From Lactarius indigo (taxonomy: Eukaryota; Basidiomycota; Agaricomycetes; Russulales; Russulaceae), in contig JAFKAC010000132.1 in assembly GCA_025766275.1 (NCBI GenBank), positions 62,001 to 126,000 of the forward strand: a stretch of 64,000 nt of DNA. The letters run 5' to 3'. Both the position numbers and the translations under genes were made by a program. A model generated the notes under the pieces. The model did no database searches. It was given only the letters and a program-made list of their open reading frames with translations, and was not told the origin of the DNA. Shown in pieces: positions 21,557 to 32,854 of the stretch; the first letter of the stretch is position 1, and the number at the start of each line of letters is the position of its first letter.

Positions 21557-23069
21557 ATGTCTTTCTTGGGTAATATTCATGGATCTTTCTCTCGGCGCAC
21601 GTCCCGGGATATCTTCGCCAACTCCAAAGTCAAAGAGTTCAAGCGCCATGCAGGAGTCGAAACGAAATACGTTGACCTGACTATCCATTTCATCGGTGCT
21701 CAAGGGTTGCCAAAGACAGACGTTGCGGGCAGCTCGGACCCATACTTTGTCGCCAGCCTCGACCGCGAGATTGAATACACGTACGTCCGTTCCCACGTGC
21801 CGCCACGCTTCCCCTTATATTTTGACCGGTAAACAAACCGCAGATCGTCGGTGCAGGTGAACACCCTGCAGCCTGTCTGGAACGAACTGTGGCACCTGAA
21901 GAACGTGCCAACCGACGCGACGCTCGCAGTGCAAGTGATGGACAAAGACGAGGGAAAGACGGACGACTTTGTAGGCAAGTTCGAGACGACCGTCGCGCCT
22001 GGCGCCAAGGAAGCCGTCATCCAGGGCCCGCTACACCGGCGACGCAGTGGCACGTTCTGGCTCAATGTGCGTACCCCTTCCTTCCTTTCCCTCCCCTCCC
22101 CCATACACACCTTCGCGCGCGCGTGCGCAGATTGAGTCACGAGAACCCACAACGCCGCTCAGCGAGGCGCCAGCCTACACCTTCGACGGCCCTCTCCGAT
22201 ACGCGCAACACTACTCGCCGACAGTCGGGCAGCTGACGCGCGTGAACGATGCGCGGCTCTACTCGACATGGGAGGTACGCTTGCGTGGCGTGCGTGCCTT
22301 CTTCGGCGACGTGTTCCAGCACTGGAACACGGAGTACGCCGCCGCGCAGTCCATCTTTGGTGCGGGACCGGGGGCGCTCGCGTTACGCAGCACGATCCGG
22401 GCAGGGCACCGCACGCTGTACGCGCAGACGACGCGTGATCGCACAGGCCCGCTCGATACGCCCGCGGACGTGCTCGCGCTGCTGCACGGCATGAACAGTC
22501 TCGTGCAGGAACGCTCACCCACCGACCCACGCAGGCTGTACGTGAAGCCTGCGGTGTACACGTACGTCATCACGGAGGAGGACGAGACGCTACGGTTTAG
22601 CGAGACGGGCGCTACGTTCTTCGTCGACTTTGCGTCGAAGCACGCGCTACACGCCAATTGCGCGAAGCGCGTGCGATATAGTGGTGAGTTCCACCCGCGC
22701 CCTACGTGTGCGGGTGGCTGGGCAGGGTATGGCGATGGGAAGGCCGACGCCGACGCCGATGAGCGCACGCACTGGGAGCTCGTGATCGATAACAACTCAG
22801 GCACGTACGCTCCCAGCCGCGATATGCTGCCTGCGCTTCGTGCACTCCTCGAGCACAACTTCCCTGGGTTCGCCGTCTGCGCACTCGACAGGGAGGACCC
22901 GGAGCTCAAGGAGAGCCGCGAGGCGTGTCGCGAGTATGCACTCAAGTTTCGTGGGGTCAAGCGGGAGGAATTACAACCGCACATCGCGGAGAATGAGCAG
23001 ACGTTGTTAAATCACATTGCTGGGAACCCAGAGCTGGCCCAGCCTACGCGACACTCAAGTCTGCCATAA
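21557..23069 (+). CDS. C2-domain protein
   Basis: Three exons (21557-21780, 21844-22066, 22131-23069) join in phase to 461 residues. Residues about 35-125 form a C2 domain: YVDLTIHFIGAQGLPKTD, GSSDPYFVASL, LQPVWNELWHLKNV, VQVMDKDEGKTDDFVG. The Asp residues of both calcium loops (KTD, SSDPY and DKDEGKTDD) are present, so calcium-dependent phospholipid binding is likely. The remaining 320 residues are GC-rich, open and well composed but match no domain I can name; they include WEVRLRGVRAFFGDVFQHWN and ELVIDNNSGTYAP. It is not a phosphatidylserine decarboxylase, since the LGST motif is missing. The gene starts 220 bp from the transposon end and looks like a normal single-copy host gene with strong GC3 bias. 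Confidence 0.85.
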
Positions 23070-23410
23070 TTTAAGATCATATGATGTATGGTAGTGATGA
23101 TACAAGTTGACGATAGGGAGCTCTGAATACTGACTGCGTCTGTAATAGCCGTGTTAGACCACGTACTAGTGTTGTGCAACGAATTCTGATGAGAAATAAA
23201 GAGCGACAAAGAAAAAGAAAAAATCAAGATGTGATCAAATTCCTGCAATGGGTATGACCGACGTAATGCTACAGGGAATGCATGGTCATGTTATATCAAC
23301 AAAATTGGAACTGTCCAGTCCAACGTCCATCCTGCAATGGGAAGAACAGAGTCAGTCTACAGAACCAACACGAGCGTACATGTAGTCAAACGCACCATAA
23401 GCGCCCTTGC

Positions 23411-25879
23411 TCACTCCTCCATAACATAGTCATCCACAATGGGTTCGAGCTCGAGCCTCGATAGCGGGGAGCAGATGTAAGGCGAGTCGTGTCTACGCGG
23501 TGAGAAAGGCCGGGGCGTATCGCGACGCTTCATGATCATGCGCGCCACGAGCTGCGGCATGCTCACGATAGCTGTCTTGCCCGGCTTAATCTTGGTGGCG
23601 GCGGCACCTGTCGCGTATTCCGTCGCGTCTGGATCTTCGCCAAGCTTGAGACGCAACAACGCCTGCAGCTCCCGCCCTCGCTCCTTCTCCCGCTTACGCA
23701 CGCGCCGCGCCTCCGCTCTGCGCGCCTCGGTATACAGTAGCCACGACCGGATTGTCTTTTCATCAGACTCGTCCAGCTGCGCGGGCTCACCAGGTGGGCC
23801 CTCCGTGCCATCGGCGTCTGCACCGGCGCTCACGCCACCGCGCTCGTCAAAGTCGGCCAGCTTGGAGGGCACCGGTGGTGCCACACTGAGCCGACCTGCG
23901 AGGATCTCTGCACGCTTCGCATGGAATACCTCGTCTTCCTTTGCCTTGCGCTCCGAGACCCACGTACGGCGGCGGACGCTCTTGAGCTTCTCAAACTCCA
24001 ATGCATCGACACGTGCTATTGCATCCGGTGAGAAGTTCAGATTTGGCTCGACCGCGTGCGTTTCGGATGTTTCGGGCTGGTTGGATGAAGCGGCCTGTAT
24101 AGGCAAGAAGAGCCCAAGGCCACGTGGGGAGGATGGAGCTGACCAGTCTGATACGGGGGGTTCGGAAACAATAAGGCTGTTGTCCGGTTCCGCGCCGGGT
24201 AACGTTAGGAGTGGCTGTCCAGCCAGAAGCGGGGATTGAGGGGGGGAAGGTGACAATCCGTTCATGGCAGTGTCTTCCGGAAGTTCCGAGAAGGACCGCC
24301 GAGACGGAGACTGCGGAAGAGGGGAGCTCTCAAGAAAGTCCTCGTCATCGGCATGAAGTTCTCCAAGCGTGCTGCGCATGGGGGAGGATGGGACGACGTC
24401 CGACTCCAAACCAAACGGCGTGGAGTGGGATGTCTCAGCGTAGTCCATTGCTTCGAACTCCCAGAAGTCGGTGGAGCTGGAATGCGAGTTGGTTTCAGTA
24501 CCAATCGTCCAAAATGAAGGTCCACCAAATTCTGAGAGTGGGGAGGGAAGCGTCGCGTCATCCTTCGTAAGGCTGACCCCATGAAAAAGCTCGGATCCGG
24601 GATTCATGCCTTCGGGGTGATAGACTGGCACAATGCCGGTGCCCGGTGGCACGTTAAGTGAGGCACTGGGAGTGAGTCGCGGGTCGACATCATGACATTG
24701 GTTGAGGTCATAGGAATCCCTGTGCCGTGTGTCGATGGTAGGATCATCCAGGTTGTGAAGAAGAAGCCGGGGTCGAAGACGATGGCACGGTAATGAGAGG
24801 TTGGGAAGAGTATGAGGGATATCAGTGTGCGAAAGCAGAAGGTTGAAAGTATGCGAGTCGACGGATGGCTTTCCGCACGATGAAAATTGCGAGTGACCCA
24901 GTGAGCCGTCGGAGGAAAGACCACTTGGAGTTGGGAAGAGGGTATGGATCATGGAGAACCTCGCGCCTACGCGTCCATCAGGTGGCACTACTAATGAACA
25001 AAGCTGTCCGCAATGTGACTCGATCTTCGGGTCTAAATCTCTTATGGACGAGTAAGAGCCACTTGACAGAGTCATCCGGTCGCCCTCCATGGCCTGGACA
25101 CCTAGTGAGCCATAGCGCACGAGGGGTGAGACCAGTGATCGCGACAAGAGCGTTGACACCTCCAGGGTGCCGGTAGGGCGAGCATCTGCGTCATCAGGAG
25201 GGAAATCCAATATTGGAGAAAGTGGAGTGAGCAAGTCGGTGGAGGATGATTCGTCAGGGGAAGAGGATGATTGAGAGTCACCGTCGGCGACTGGCTCAGT
25301 ATGAACCTCGAGGTCGAGGTCTAGGTCGAGGCCAGTATCCGTATGTGCGTCAGTATCTGTAATTCGAGGGGCACCCGGAAGGGGGTGTGGCACCATGGGA
25401 AGCGAGGGCGGAGGGGAAAGAGGAAGATGTTGGGTGGACGGATGTGACGTAAGGAGACTTTCGGAGTGTGGAGTGAGTGAGGTAGAAGGGGAAGAAGGGG
25501 GTAGGGTTGGAGGGAAAGTGCAAAGGGATTTACCTGCACCATGCGATGGGGAGTCGTCGCACAGCACAGGAAGAGGGACTGTGTGCTTTGGATCGGAGTC
25601 GGTAGGAGGGGGCGATGGATAGACATGTTTAAGTTGCTCGGTAGGAGTCAACTTTGCCGGTGAAAGGGTCCAGATGCAGGATGGATCAAACGTGGAAAGG
25701 TCGTGGGGTTTGGGAATGCAGGTGCAGCGATTTGGGGTGTAATAGGATGACCATAGATCAGTAGGCCAAGCGTGAGTGCCGAGATCGGGTTGCATGCTGG
25801 ATTGTGAGGGCGATGAAGGCGATGTCGAGAGAATAAAGCAATCTGAAGAGGAGACAAAGGCGTCGCTAGCGAACGTCAT
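23411..25879 (-). CDS. Long low-complexity fungal protein, uncharacterised
   Basis: A single exon of 822 residues. The ATG at 25879 was chosen because it has a good context (AACCATGAC); the frame is open further upstream only to a TTG. Residues 1-600 are rich in Ser, Pro, Asp and Thr and probably disordered, with acidic runs near DTGLDLDLDLE. The last 200 residues look more structured: DALEFEKLKSVRRRTWVSER, then KTIRSWLLYTEARRAEARRV, a basic Arg/Lys/Glu helix and a conserved-looking SMPQLVARMIMKRRDTPRPF segment. No catalytic motif is seen. The C-terminal helix could mediate binding to protein or nucleic acid. Codon use resembles the C2-domain gene, and the two genes converge with 340 bp between their stop codons. 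Confidence 0.75.
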   Translation of the reverse strand: MTFASDAFVSSSDCFILSTSPSSPSQSSMQPDLGTHAWPTDLWSSYYTPNRCTCIPKPHDLSTFDPSCIWTLSPAKLTPTEQLKHVYPSPPPTDSDPKHTVPLPVLCDDSPSHGAGKSLCTFPPTLPPSSPSTSLTPHSESLLTSHPSTQHLPLSPPPSLPMVPHPLPGAPRITDTDAHTDTGLDLDLDLEVHTEPVADGDSQSSSSPDESSSTDLLTPLSPILDFPPDDADARPTGTLEVSTLLSRSLVSPLVRYGSLGVQAMEGDRMTLSSGSYSSIRDLDPKIESHCGQLCSLVVPPDGRVGARFSMIHTLFPTPSGLSSDGSLGHSQFSSCGKPSVDSHTFNLLLSHTDIPHTLPNLSLPCHRLRPRLLLHNLDDPTIDTRHRDSYDLNQCHDVDPRLTPSASLNVPPGTGIVPVYHPEGMNPGSELFHGVSLTKDDATLPSPLSEFGGPSFWTIGTETNSHSSSTDFWEFEAMDYAETSHSTPFGLESDVVPSSPMRSTLGELHADDEDFLESSPLPQSPSRRSFSELPEDTAMNGLSPSPPQSPLLAGQPLLTLPGAEPDNSLIVSEPPVSDWSAPSSPRGLGLFLPIQAASSNQPETSETHAVEPNLNFSPDAIARVDALEFEKLKSVRRRTWVSERKAKEDEVFHAKRAEILAGRLSVAPPVPSKLADFDERGGVSAGADADGTEGPPGEPAQLDESDEKTIRSWLLYTEARRAEARRVRKREKERGRELQALLRLKLGEDPDATEYATGAAATKIKPGKTAIVSMPQLVARMIMKRRDTPRPFSPRRHDSPYICSPLSRLELEPIVDDYVMEE

Positions 25880-27490
25880 GGTTTTCACCAATCTTTCGAA
25901 CGAACGAGCAGGCCGTGAGCTTGAAAAACGAGGCAAGGAAAAAAAATACAAGGTTACGAGCTAGTAAGCGCTATAAGTTGATTTTGATATGGAGTGGATG
26001 ACTCACACTAAAACCAAAAAGAGAGCTGAAAAGGACTACAACATGGCTAGAAAGCAAGAAGACGGTGAGAGATGAGAGAAGAGAAGAGAGAGAGAACAGC
26101 AGGAGTAAGTGGTCGTCCTCGACACGCCTCGAACCTTCCGAATGTATGCGCAGGGACCCCCGATTCTGTACGGCAGTCTCCGGGGTACCGCCTCACTTTT
26201 TCTATTAAGGAATATTCCTCGGAATTGTTGTTATCTGCCACACCCCACCCACGCGTCCCCTTCACTGCCTTTCTAGGAAACTAATCAGCGCCTTGACCTC
26301 CCCGGCTCGGCCTCGTGGCCCAAAGTCCTTAGCTTTCTGATTCAATCGAATACCCCACATCTGTCCAGGCGCGCATCCGCCCTCCGTAACGTATAGTAAT
26401 TCCATAGCAGCCTGCCGACATGAATCACCACGCCGTAAATTATATACGGTAACTCTCTGACGGCGCGGAGGCTGACTACCCCATACAAGAGGTCATAGCA
26501 GCGATCACGTCGGCAGTCACTGTTATCGAGGGTAACAGAGTGTAGCGATGATACGTGTCGAAGCGCGTTACAGTCGTAAACGCCGATCCGGCATATGGAG
26601 CTACACCTATCACTACACGTGCAACCCACATGAAACGCACCTCGTGACTGCAACGCCTCTGCGCTCCGACACTGCAGGATGTCGACGTTGGATGCCGCGA
26701 CGGGTGTCAGGACCACATCAGTCTGGCCCATTTATACATACATGTCAATCGATCGATCAACCCAGCGGCAACAGTCAACTGGTTGAGGGAAGGTGTAACG
26801 CACCCCGATTTCATTCACAAACAGGCACATCAGTTTTCGACAGAAGTTCCATCGTCCCCGGTACAGAGTGCGTGAACATGCCCGAGAGCAGGAAAGACAG
26901 ATAGGGGCACCATTGACAGAGTCTGCGCCCCCAGAATCGCAGCACGTTACCGGGCCTCGGGAGCCCAGCGTCCGTTCCGCCATTCCCTCATCCTATGATG
27001 TGAGAATGCGATCCGAGATACGGCCGGCCACCGGTGCGCCCACTGCCCCAACAGACGCAAGGAATGATGTGATACTCCAGCTCCGCACACACGAGACAAG
27101 GACGTACATGCCCCAAGTCCTCCCGGAAACAATAATGCGCTAATGACAAACTCATTTTTGATGTTGTAACGTGCACCCCCTGCCGGGTTTTTATTTAGAC
27201 AGGCAAAAGGGTGCGGAAATACGCTGTTGGACGGCTTACGATCGTGTACGAAAGTGGAAGAAGAAGGCTAGAACTTCGAAAGTTCATCGCGTAAGCGGCA
27301 ACACAGTATAATAATTAAAAACAAGTTGGCGCTCAGTCGTGAGGACCCCTGCCAGGCGCTAAAAAAAAGTCCAAGCCGCAGAACGCCAAGAGTATAAAAA
27401 TACATTTCTTTGGGGAAAAACGTACTGCAGCGACCACATTCGGGCTGCGCGATATCGAGTTGCGTGTAAACGGATGTTACACCCAGGTCC
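25880..27490. other. Gene-poor interval
   Basis: Purine-rich leader of the preceding gene to about 26110, then mixed-composition DNA. Frames such as 26548-26904 and 26342-26731 overlap on both strands without motifs. I see no gene, repeat or RNA that I can support. Confidence 0.45.
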
Positions 27491-27494
27491 ATCG

Positions 27495-27690
27495 CTAGTG
27501 ATGCGGTTGTTGGGCGGTAGCCTCCACGCAGCTTGCTGATTCCGGCCAGCTCGTCTCGGGAAGCACCACCAATACCGCGGCGAATAGCAGCGCCACGCCG
27601 CAGAATCCCACGACCAGCTGCGGGGTGCTCCAAGGTGCGTAGCGCGCAGCGAAGCCGGCGGCGGTCGGGGAGAGCGAGGGACCGAGCAAG
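27495..27690 (-). pseudogene. MFS transporter fragment
   Basis: The minus frame reads NLLGPSLSPTAAGFAARYAP, then QLVVGFCGVALLFAAVLVVL and PETSWPES. The G-P-x-x-G...YAPW...LPETS pattern is the end of transmembrane helix 6 of fungal major facilitator (drug/H+ antiporter-like) proteins, just before the cytosolic loop. It is preceded by an intron-like acceptor and followed by a stop, with no other MFS exons around it. A lone exon remnant is the best reading. Confidence 0.45.
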
Positions 27691-27809
27691 TTCGCTTGCA
27701 AAATCAAGTTATAAACAGATTCATAATCAAAACAAAAAACAAAACCATAACTCCCAATTCGCATTTTTTTCTTTCCTTCGTATTTTGATATAGTACTGAG
27801 CTGTACCAT

Positions 27810-28500
27810 CTTGACTATAATGCATTAGAGGCTCAGTGAGGACTCGGGTGAATACCCATGGCTCCGCTGCGCTTCCCGGGCCGGTGCACGTCGCTTATGA
27901 CGCTTCCCAATGCATGCCGAGCGCGACGGCTTGGGAATTGGTGTGCATGAATACTGTATGGATAACACGGTGTGAGATGTCTGGGGTCGCATAAGATGGT
28001 TGCGTCAGGCTAGGGCCACGGTGTACAGCCTAGGGGTCATTCATTGGCATGGCGTAATAGCCAATGTACGATAGGCTGGGGCTTACGTTTGCTAAGGTAT
28101 ATCGAAAAGGAAATGTGTTGATGACCTTTTCATTTTTTTGATCCCATCTTGGAGCACAGAACCCTATATAGGCCTTCCATGTTGATACTGTAACTTACAG
28201 AAGCTAGTGTACAATACAAACGAGCCAATAATAAACACAATATCAACGGCATTTGGTCTGCGGCGTGTGCTCACTTACCCTCTCCGAGTCGACGGCGGCC
28301 CTGTGAATGTCCTCAGATAAAGTGGGAAAACGCAGTGGGACGAGGTGGCTTACATACATGGACGCAGTCGGTATTTGAGATTGCAACGGAAGTAAGGTGC
28401 GTAAGGGTGGGAGAAAGAGCGAAAGAACGAATGGGATTGGTATAGGAAGGGAGAACGGAGCGAGAGGTGTCGAATGGGTAGGCACGAGGAAAGGTTAAAG
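27810..28500. other. No gene seen
   Basis: Short frames only. The interval leads into the first recognisable module of the tandem array (about 28530). An AT-rich segment lies at about 28090-28260. Confidence 0.45.
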
Positions 28501-28986
28501 AAGCTGTATCGTCCAGGGACGGGCATGAAGGCTGAGACGAAGACGAAGACACTATAAAATCAGCGTGCATGAAAATAAATCGTACATTCGCTCTGGTCGA
28601 AGTGCGGTGCGGTGATGGAGACCACGCGGTGGAGTGCGCTATGTGGACAAAGAAGTAGATACGGCAAGGCGGACACATTGGGCGATGCAAGCAGGGTGAC
28701 CATCGGGCTACTTGCCGAGGCCCGGGAGGCCCGGGGACGGCCGCGACGCCGGAAACCATTGAACCGCAAGTGGACGGGGGTTGGAGTATAAGCGAACGAC
28801 AGAGAGTCTACCCAGAGATGACGAAAGTGAGAGTGAGAGACGAGGTCCCAAAGAATTACGCATCATGTAGAGAGATATCGCATCGCCCAGACGACAGAGC
28901 GCTTCAACTACTCTTTTGACACTGTGAGACTCCGGCGCTTGGCATCCTTTCAGTTGGCTCATACAGTAACATCTCAGCACTGAACA

Positions 28987-29115
28987 ATGGCCGCCCCAGA
29001 TTCAGGTCGTGGATGTAAGTCCCAAAACTGCGTCAGATTTTTGGCTTTACCGATTGTACACCTCCTGCGATCGAAATTAAATTCATCTTTTTAGTGACTC
29101 TTCCCAAAGTTGAGT
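28987..29115 (+). pseudogene. 5' relic of a TPR-CHAT gene
   Basis: MAAPDSGRG ends at a GTAAGT donor after one base of a split codon. After the ATTCATCTTTTTAG acceptor the frame resumes LTLPKVE. This copies the first exon and exon junction of the intact gene at 59388 (MATSKSR, donor after one base, then TLPQVDE), including the phase. The match stops after about 20 bp of the second exon, so only the gene start survives. Confidence 0.6.
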
Positions 29116-31110
29116 TCGCGATCTCCCAAGTCAACGGTAAACCATCAGTCCGAGACAAACAGTAACGCATAGTAACAAATTGAAACGGAATGCGTGTCAC
29201 GCTGAGTGTGTATCGTACGAGTCCTTTTGTCTCACCTGAGTCACTTATACTGCCTTTTCGTCCCCAGGATGTGGTTCAGCACGCACGTGAGGTGCAGCGT
29301 TCTCTCGATGCCGAGGTGTGGCACTGTGACGTACACTACGCTTACTATGAGTTCAAGAGCACGGACAATGAGGCTCTCATCACTAAGACCACAACAACCC
29401 TTGAGCTTGGTGGTCTAATTGCATTAATTCGTACTACGTGTCCCCCACCCTTTACCCCCAAAACTTGAAGAGGATTGATATAAGGGCTTGTACGTGGGTC
29501 CCTACTAGGTTCCCGTACTATGCGCGCATGAACAACACCGCCGCCTCACAACGGGAATTTCGCGTTGACGGGCCGATTTACTGTACCAATTGAAATGTGG
29601 ATAAATATCCCTATATTTATTTGCAGTAGACACAATATCGTTCCCTCGTCAATCTGAAGACCCCAGCACATCTTTCGCCTGCATCTGTACCTTCTCTCAG
29701 TAAGCCACCAATCGCCTCTGACAGTTGTTAAATGAGTCATGCAAAATCCTACTGGACCAACTATATACGGCGTGTGGCACTGCAGTGGAGAGATGGCCGG
29801 TCTATGCTAGAGTGACGAAGGAGCAGTGATATAGAGGGCATAGGGAGCCGTAAGCGAGGGGTAGAAGATCTGAAAAAAATATATGCACGAGACCAAGATC
29901 GCGCGCATGCCCCGGAAAGAATGACAGGGCGATGGCGACCGCACAGCGGTGTGCGTTGAGTCAAGCGCTGGGTGTAAAAAGGAGCTGATAACGGTGACAA
30001 TGCGAAAAAATGAAATTGTCGACGCGAGGGACAGATGGCGAGGGCGGTGCAGACAGGGTCACGTCGGCAGTGGAGCCACCAAGTAGTGAGGGAGAGGGAG
30101 AAGGACGACAGAAACATCAGAAGGTGATAGGACAAGCCTGACGGAGCGACGATTTAAAAGATACGCACAAGACGGAGACAGAGAGATGGCAAGAACGGGC
30201 GAGTCAGGACGGGGGTGTAGGAACCCGTGTGACAACTGGGGTCGGAGGCAGGGGACATCCCAACTCACCGTGTCAAGGCATGCAATGCAGCGCGGAACGA
30301 AATAACGTCACAACGTCACATTATGATCTTCACATCCAGATGATCAGCTCCAACGAGAAGTGTGAGAGAACAATTCAAGCTAGGAAAATGTATGGATCAA
30401 TTCTTAGCTTGGTTGGAACTGGAGGGGACAGGAAAGGGTGTGTGAGTGAGGGAAAAGGAAACAGGAGCGAAGCTGCGAGAGGGAGGGAGAAAAACCCCGG
30501 TTCGATAAATTGATTCAAAAAAAAAAAAACAACCCGGTTCGAAACGAAAGCGAAGGACCAGCCTGGCACGTCTTGATCAGGAGCCGACAGAGGCTGCAGA
30601 ACGAGGCCAGAGGACGGCGATGCCGAGGCCCATTGATAGCAGCCTTGAGAGTTTTCTAAACCATCGTCAATCGAACATGACTTGCGCTGGGACCAAGGGC
30701 AAAGGCGTAGGCGACACGGCGCAGATATATTCAGCGAGAAAGAGGTTTATGCACAAGGAGAAATTCGGCACCTACGATCGAAATGATATGGAGAAGGGGG
30801 AAAAGAGTGGCAACGGAAAGGCGAACGAGATGGAACACGGGGGGAACGCGACAGAGAGACAAAACAAGAGGGAAAAAAGACGGAAGCAAAGACGGCGTCG
30901 CGAATGAGGCCTCGTGAGGGGAAAGTCAAAGTGATTATACCAGACGGGGACAGGCAGGAAGACAAAGACGAACACACTGTTAAAAAAATGAAAGAGAAAC
31001 ATGGACAAGAATAGGTTGCAGCTTCGCTTTGGTCAAAGTGCGGCGCAGTGATGGCGACACCACGGTGGAGTGTGGTATGAACAAAAAGATAGATGACAAC
31101 GGCTAGAAAA
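29116..31110. repeat. Partial array unit without a seven-TM gene
   Basis: Holds T, D and S modules in the same order as complete units. The frame at 29270-29468 (KSTDNEALITKTTTTLELGG) is the T-module counterpart of ESTNNEALGLAVRTTFELGG in later units, so this block may be a relic exon of an unknown gene, but I cannot identify it. Long minus-strand frames in the purine-rich part are low-complexity Ser/Leu/Pro artefacts. Confidence 0.5.
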
Positions 31111-31189
31111 AAAAAGGGGTATGTATAGGATGAGGGATAAACGAAGGGTTGGAAAGTTGACTTGAGATGAAGGGACCTACTACTTAGCA

Positions 31190-32300
31190 GTGTAAACACC
31201 GAATCCTGTGATGTGTCAGTGACACGTTTGAGACGTAGGCCAGGTAGACGGCAAGAAACGAGGGTGGGCCACGAAGCTATGAAGATTGCTGTGGGCTTAC
31301 GAGCATGGGGCAGTGAATGACGATGTTGAGATGGTCATCAAGACAAAGATCAAGAATGATGCCAGATCAAGCTCACGATTCGATAGGTCATCGCGGCGGT
31401 TGTAGCAAAGTCCGAGTCGGTCCCAAGGCACGTGGCTGCCGCTTGAGCTGATTCCCACAGCTTTTAAGTTACCGACTTTTGAGTTTTATTGAGTTAGAGG
31501 ACACGTTGCGCAAGTCATTGCGTGATTCCTCTTGTGATTCTTGGCCCGAGCATACCAAGGAGCATACTCTAGCGGAGTTATAAACTGACTCTACGGTACA
31601 GTGGTCAAATGCGCGGCCTTCTTCTCTTGATACATCATGCATCATGTGGCGAAAGTGTGGCAATATCTCAGAAGCCGTTAACGAGGAGCTAGATCTCAAT
31701 GGTATGGGTAGCTGTGAGTCCGACTATGATGTTCAAATTGTATGGGCACTCGTCTGGAGAATGATTTAATCACCGTCCTGAGTCAGGGGGAAGGTATAAC
31801 GCACCGAGATTGCTGTGCTTTATAGGTTTAATTTACACATATATTGAAACTACTTCATGCATCCCAGGGCTTCGATCATCGGTTTCTCCCCATCCTGTCT
31901 GAACCTTCGTATTGTCGCACCGACCCTGCTAAAGCACGAGGCGAATGGACATACTGAATACTAGTGTGGGCACCGAACCCTGCAATGTGCCAGTGACACG
32001 TTTGAGACGTAGGCTAGGCAAGAGGCCAGGTGGACGGCAAGAAACGAGGGTGGGCCACGAAGCTATGAAGATCACTGTGGGATCACGAGCATGGGGCAGT
32101 GGACGACAAATTATCGAGGATGTTGAGATCAAGAACGATGCCGGATCAATGTTCAAGTTGTAGCAAATCGAGAAATCCGACTCGATCCCACGGCACGTAC
32201 TATCTGCGCACGACACGGCGCGAGGTCCTCTGACCACAGCACCAAGCTGACTACCCACAACTTTTACTGTAAGTTATCGACTTCCGAGTTTTTCAAAAAA
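31190..32300. repeat. Direct duplication of the promoter-side module
   Basis: Positions 31190-31500 and 31965-32300 share long near-identical words such as GACACGTTTGAGACGTAGGC and AACGAGGGTGGGCCACGAAG. The first copy runs on to GCACCGACCCTG at about 31930, which in complete units is just before the seven-TM start codon, then jumps back to the beginning of the module. A gene has therefore been lost by deletion exactly at its 5' edge. Confidence 0.75.
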
Positions 32301-32854
32301 CGGCCCTTAATACAAAACTATTGTAGACAGTCAAAAGACAATTGCACTACAGAGAAGGGAACTGAAGAAGAATCGAGTTAAAGAACTCGTCCGTTTGCGC
32401 AAGCCGTTGTATGATTCCTGTTGTGGTTCTTAGCCCGACTCTAACGGAGTGATAAACCAACGGAGTGATAATCACCTTCTTCTCCTGATGCATCATGTGG
32501 CGAAGTGTTCTGTTAACGTGGATCCTCATGGCGCTGAATATCACAATTGAATGGAATAAGCGCCGCCGGGGCAAGAGAAGGCCCGCTTGCCGTTTTTAGG
32601 AGGGGAGGGTCTAAATATTAAGGGTATAGGCAGTTATGAGTCTGTGAGTACGACGATCAAGTTGCTATGTGCGCTCGTTTGGAGAATGATTTAATCACCA
32701 CTCGGTGAGATATAGCGCACTGAGATTGCCGTGTTTTACAGGTTTTCTTTGAAACTACTTCGTACATCCCCAGAGCTTCAACTCGGAACCATCGGTTTTG
32801 TCCCATTCTGTCTGGACCCTCATATTGTCGCACCGACCCTGTTTCCCCCTTGAC

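Noticed and set aside
21557..23069. Phosphatidylserine decarboxylase with an N-terminal C2 domain
   Set aside because: No LGST autocleavage motif or decarboxylase catalytic segment is present after the C2 domain.
25880..25951. N-terminal extension of the 822-residue protein
   Set aside because: The upstream part begins at TTG, not ATG, and is a Phe/Ser-rich translation of leader sequence.
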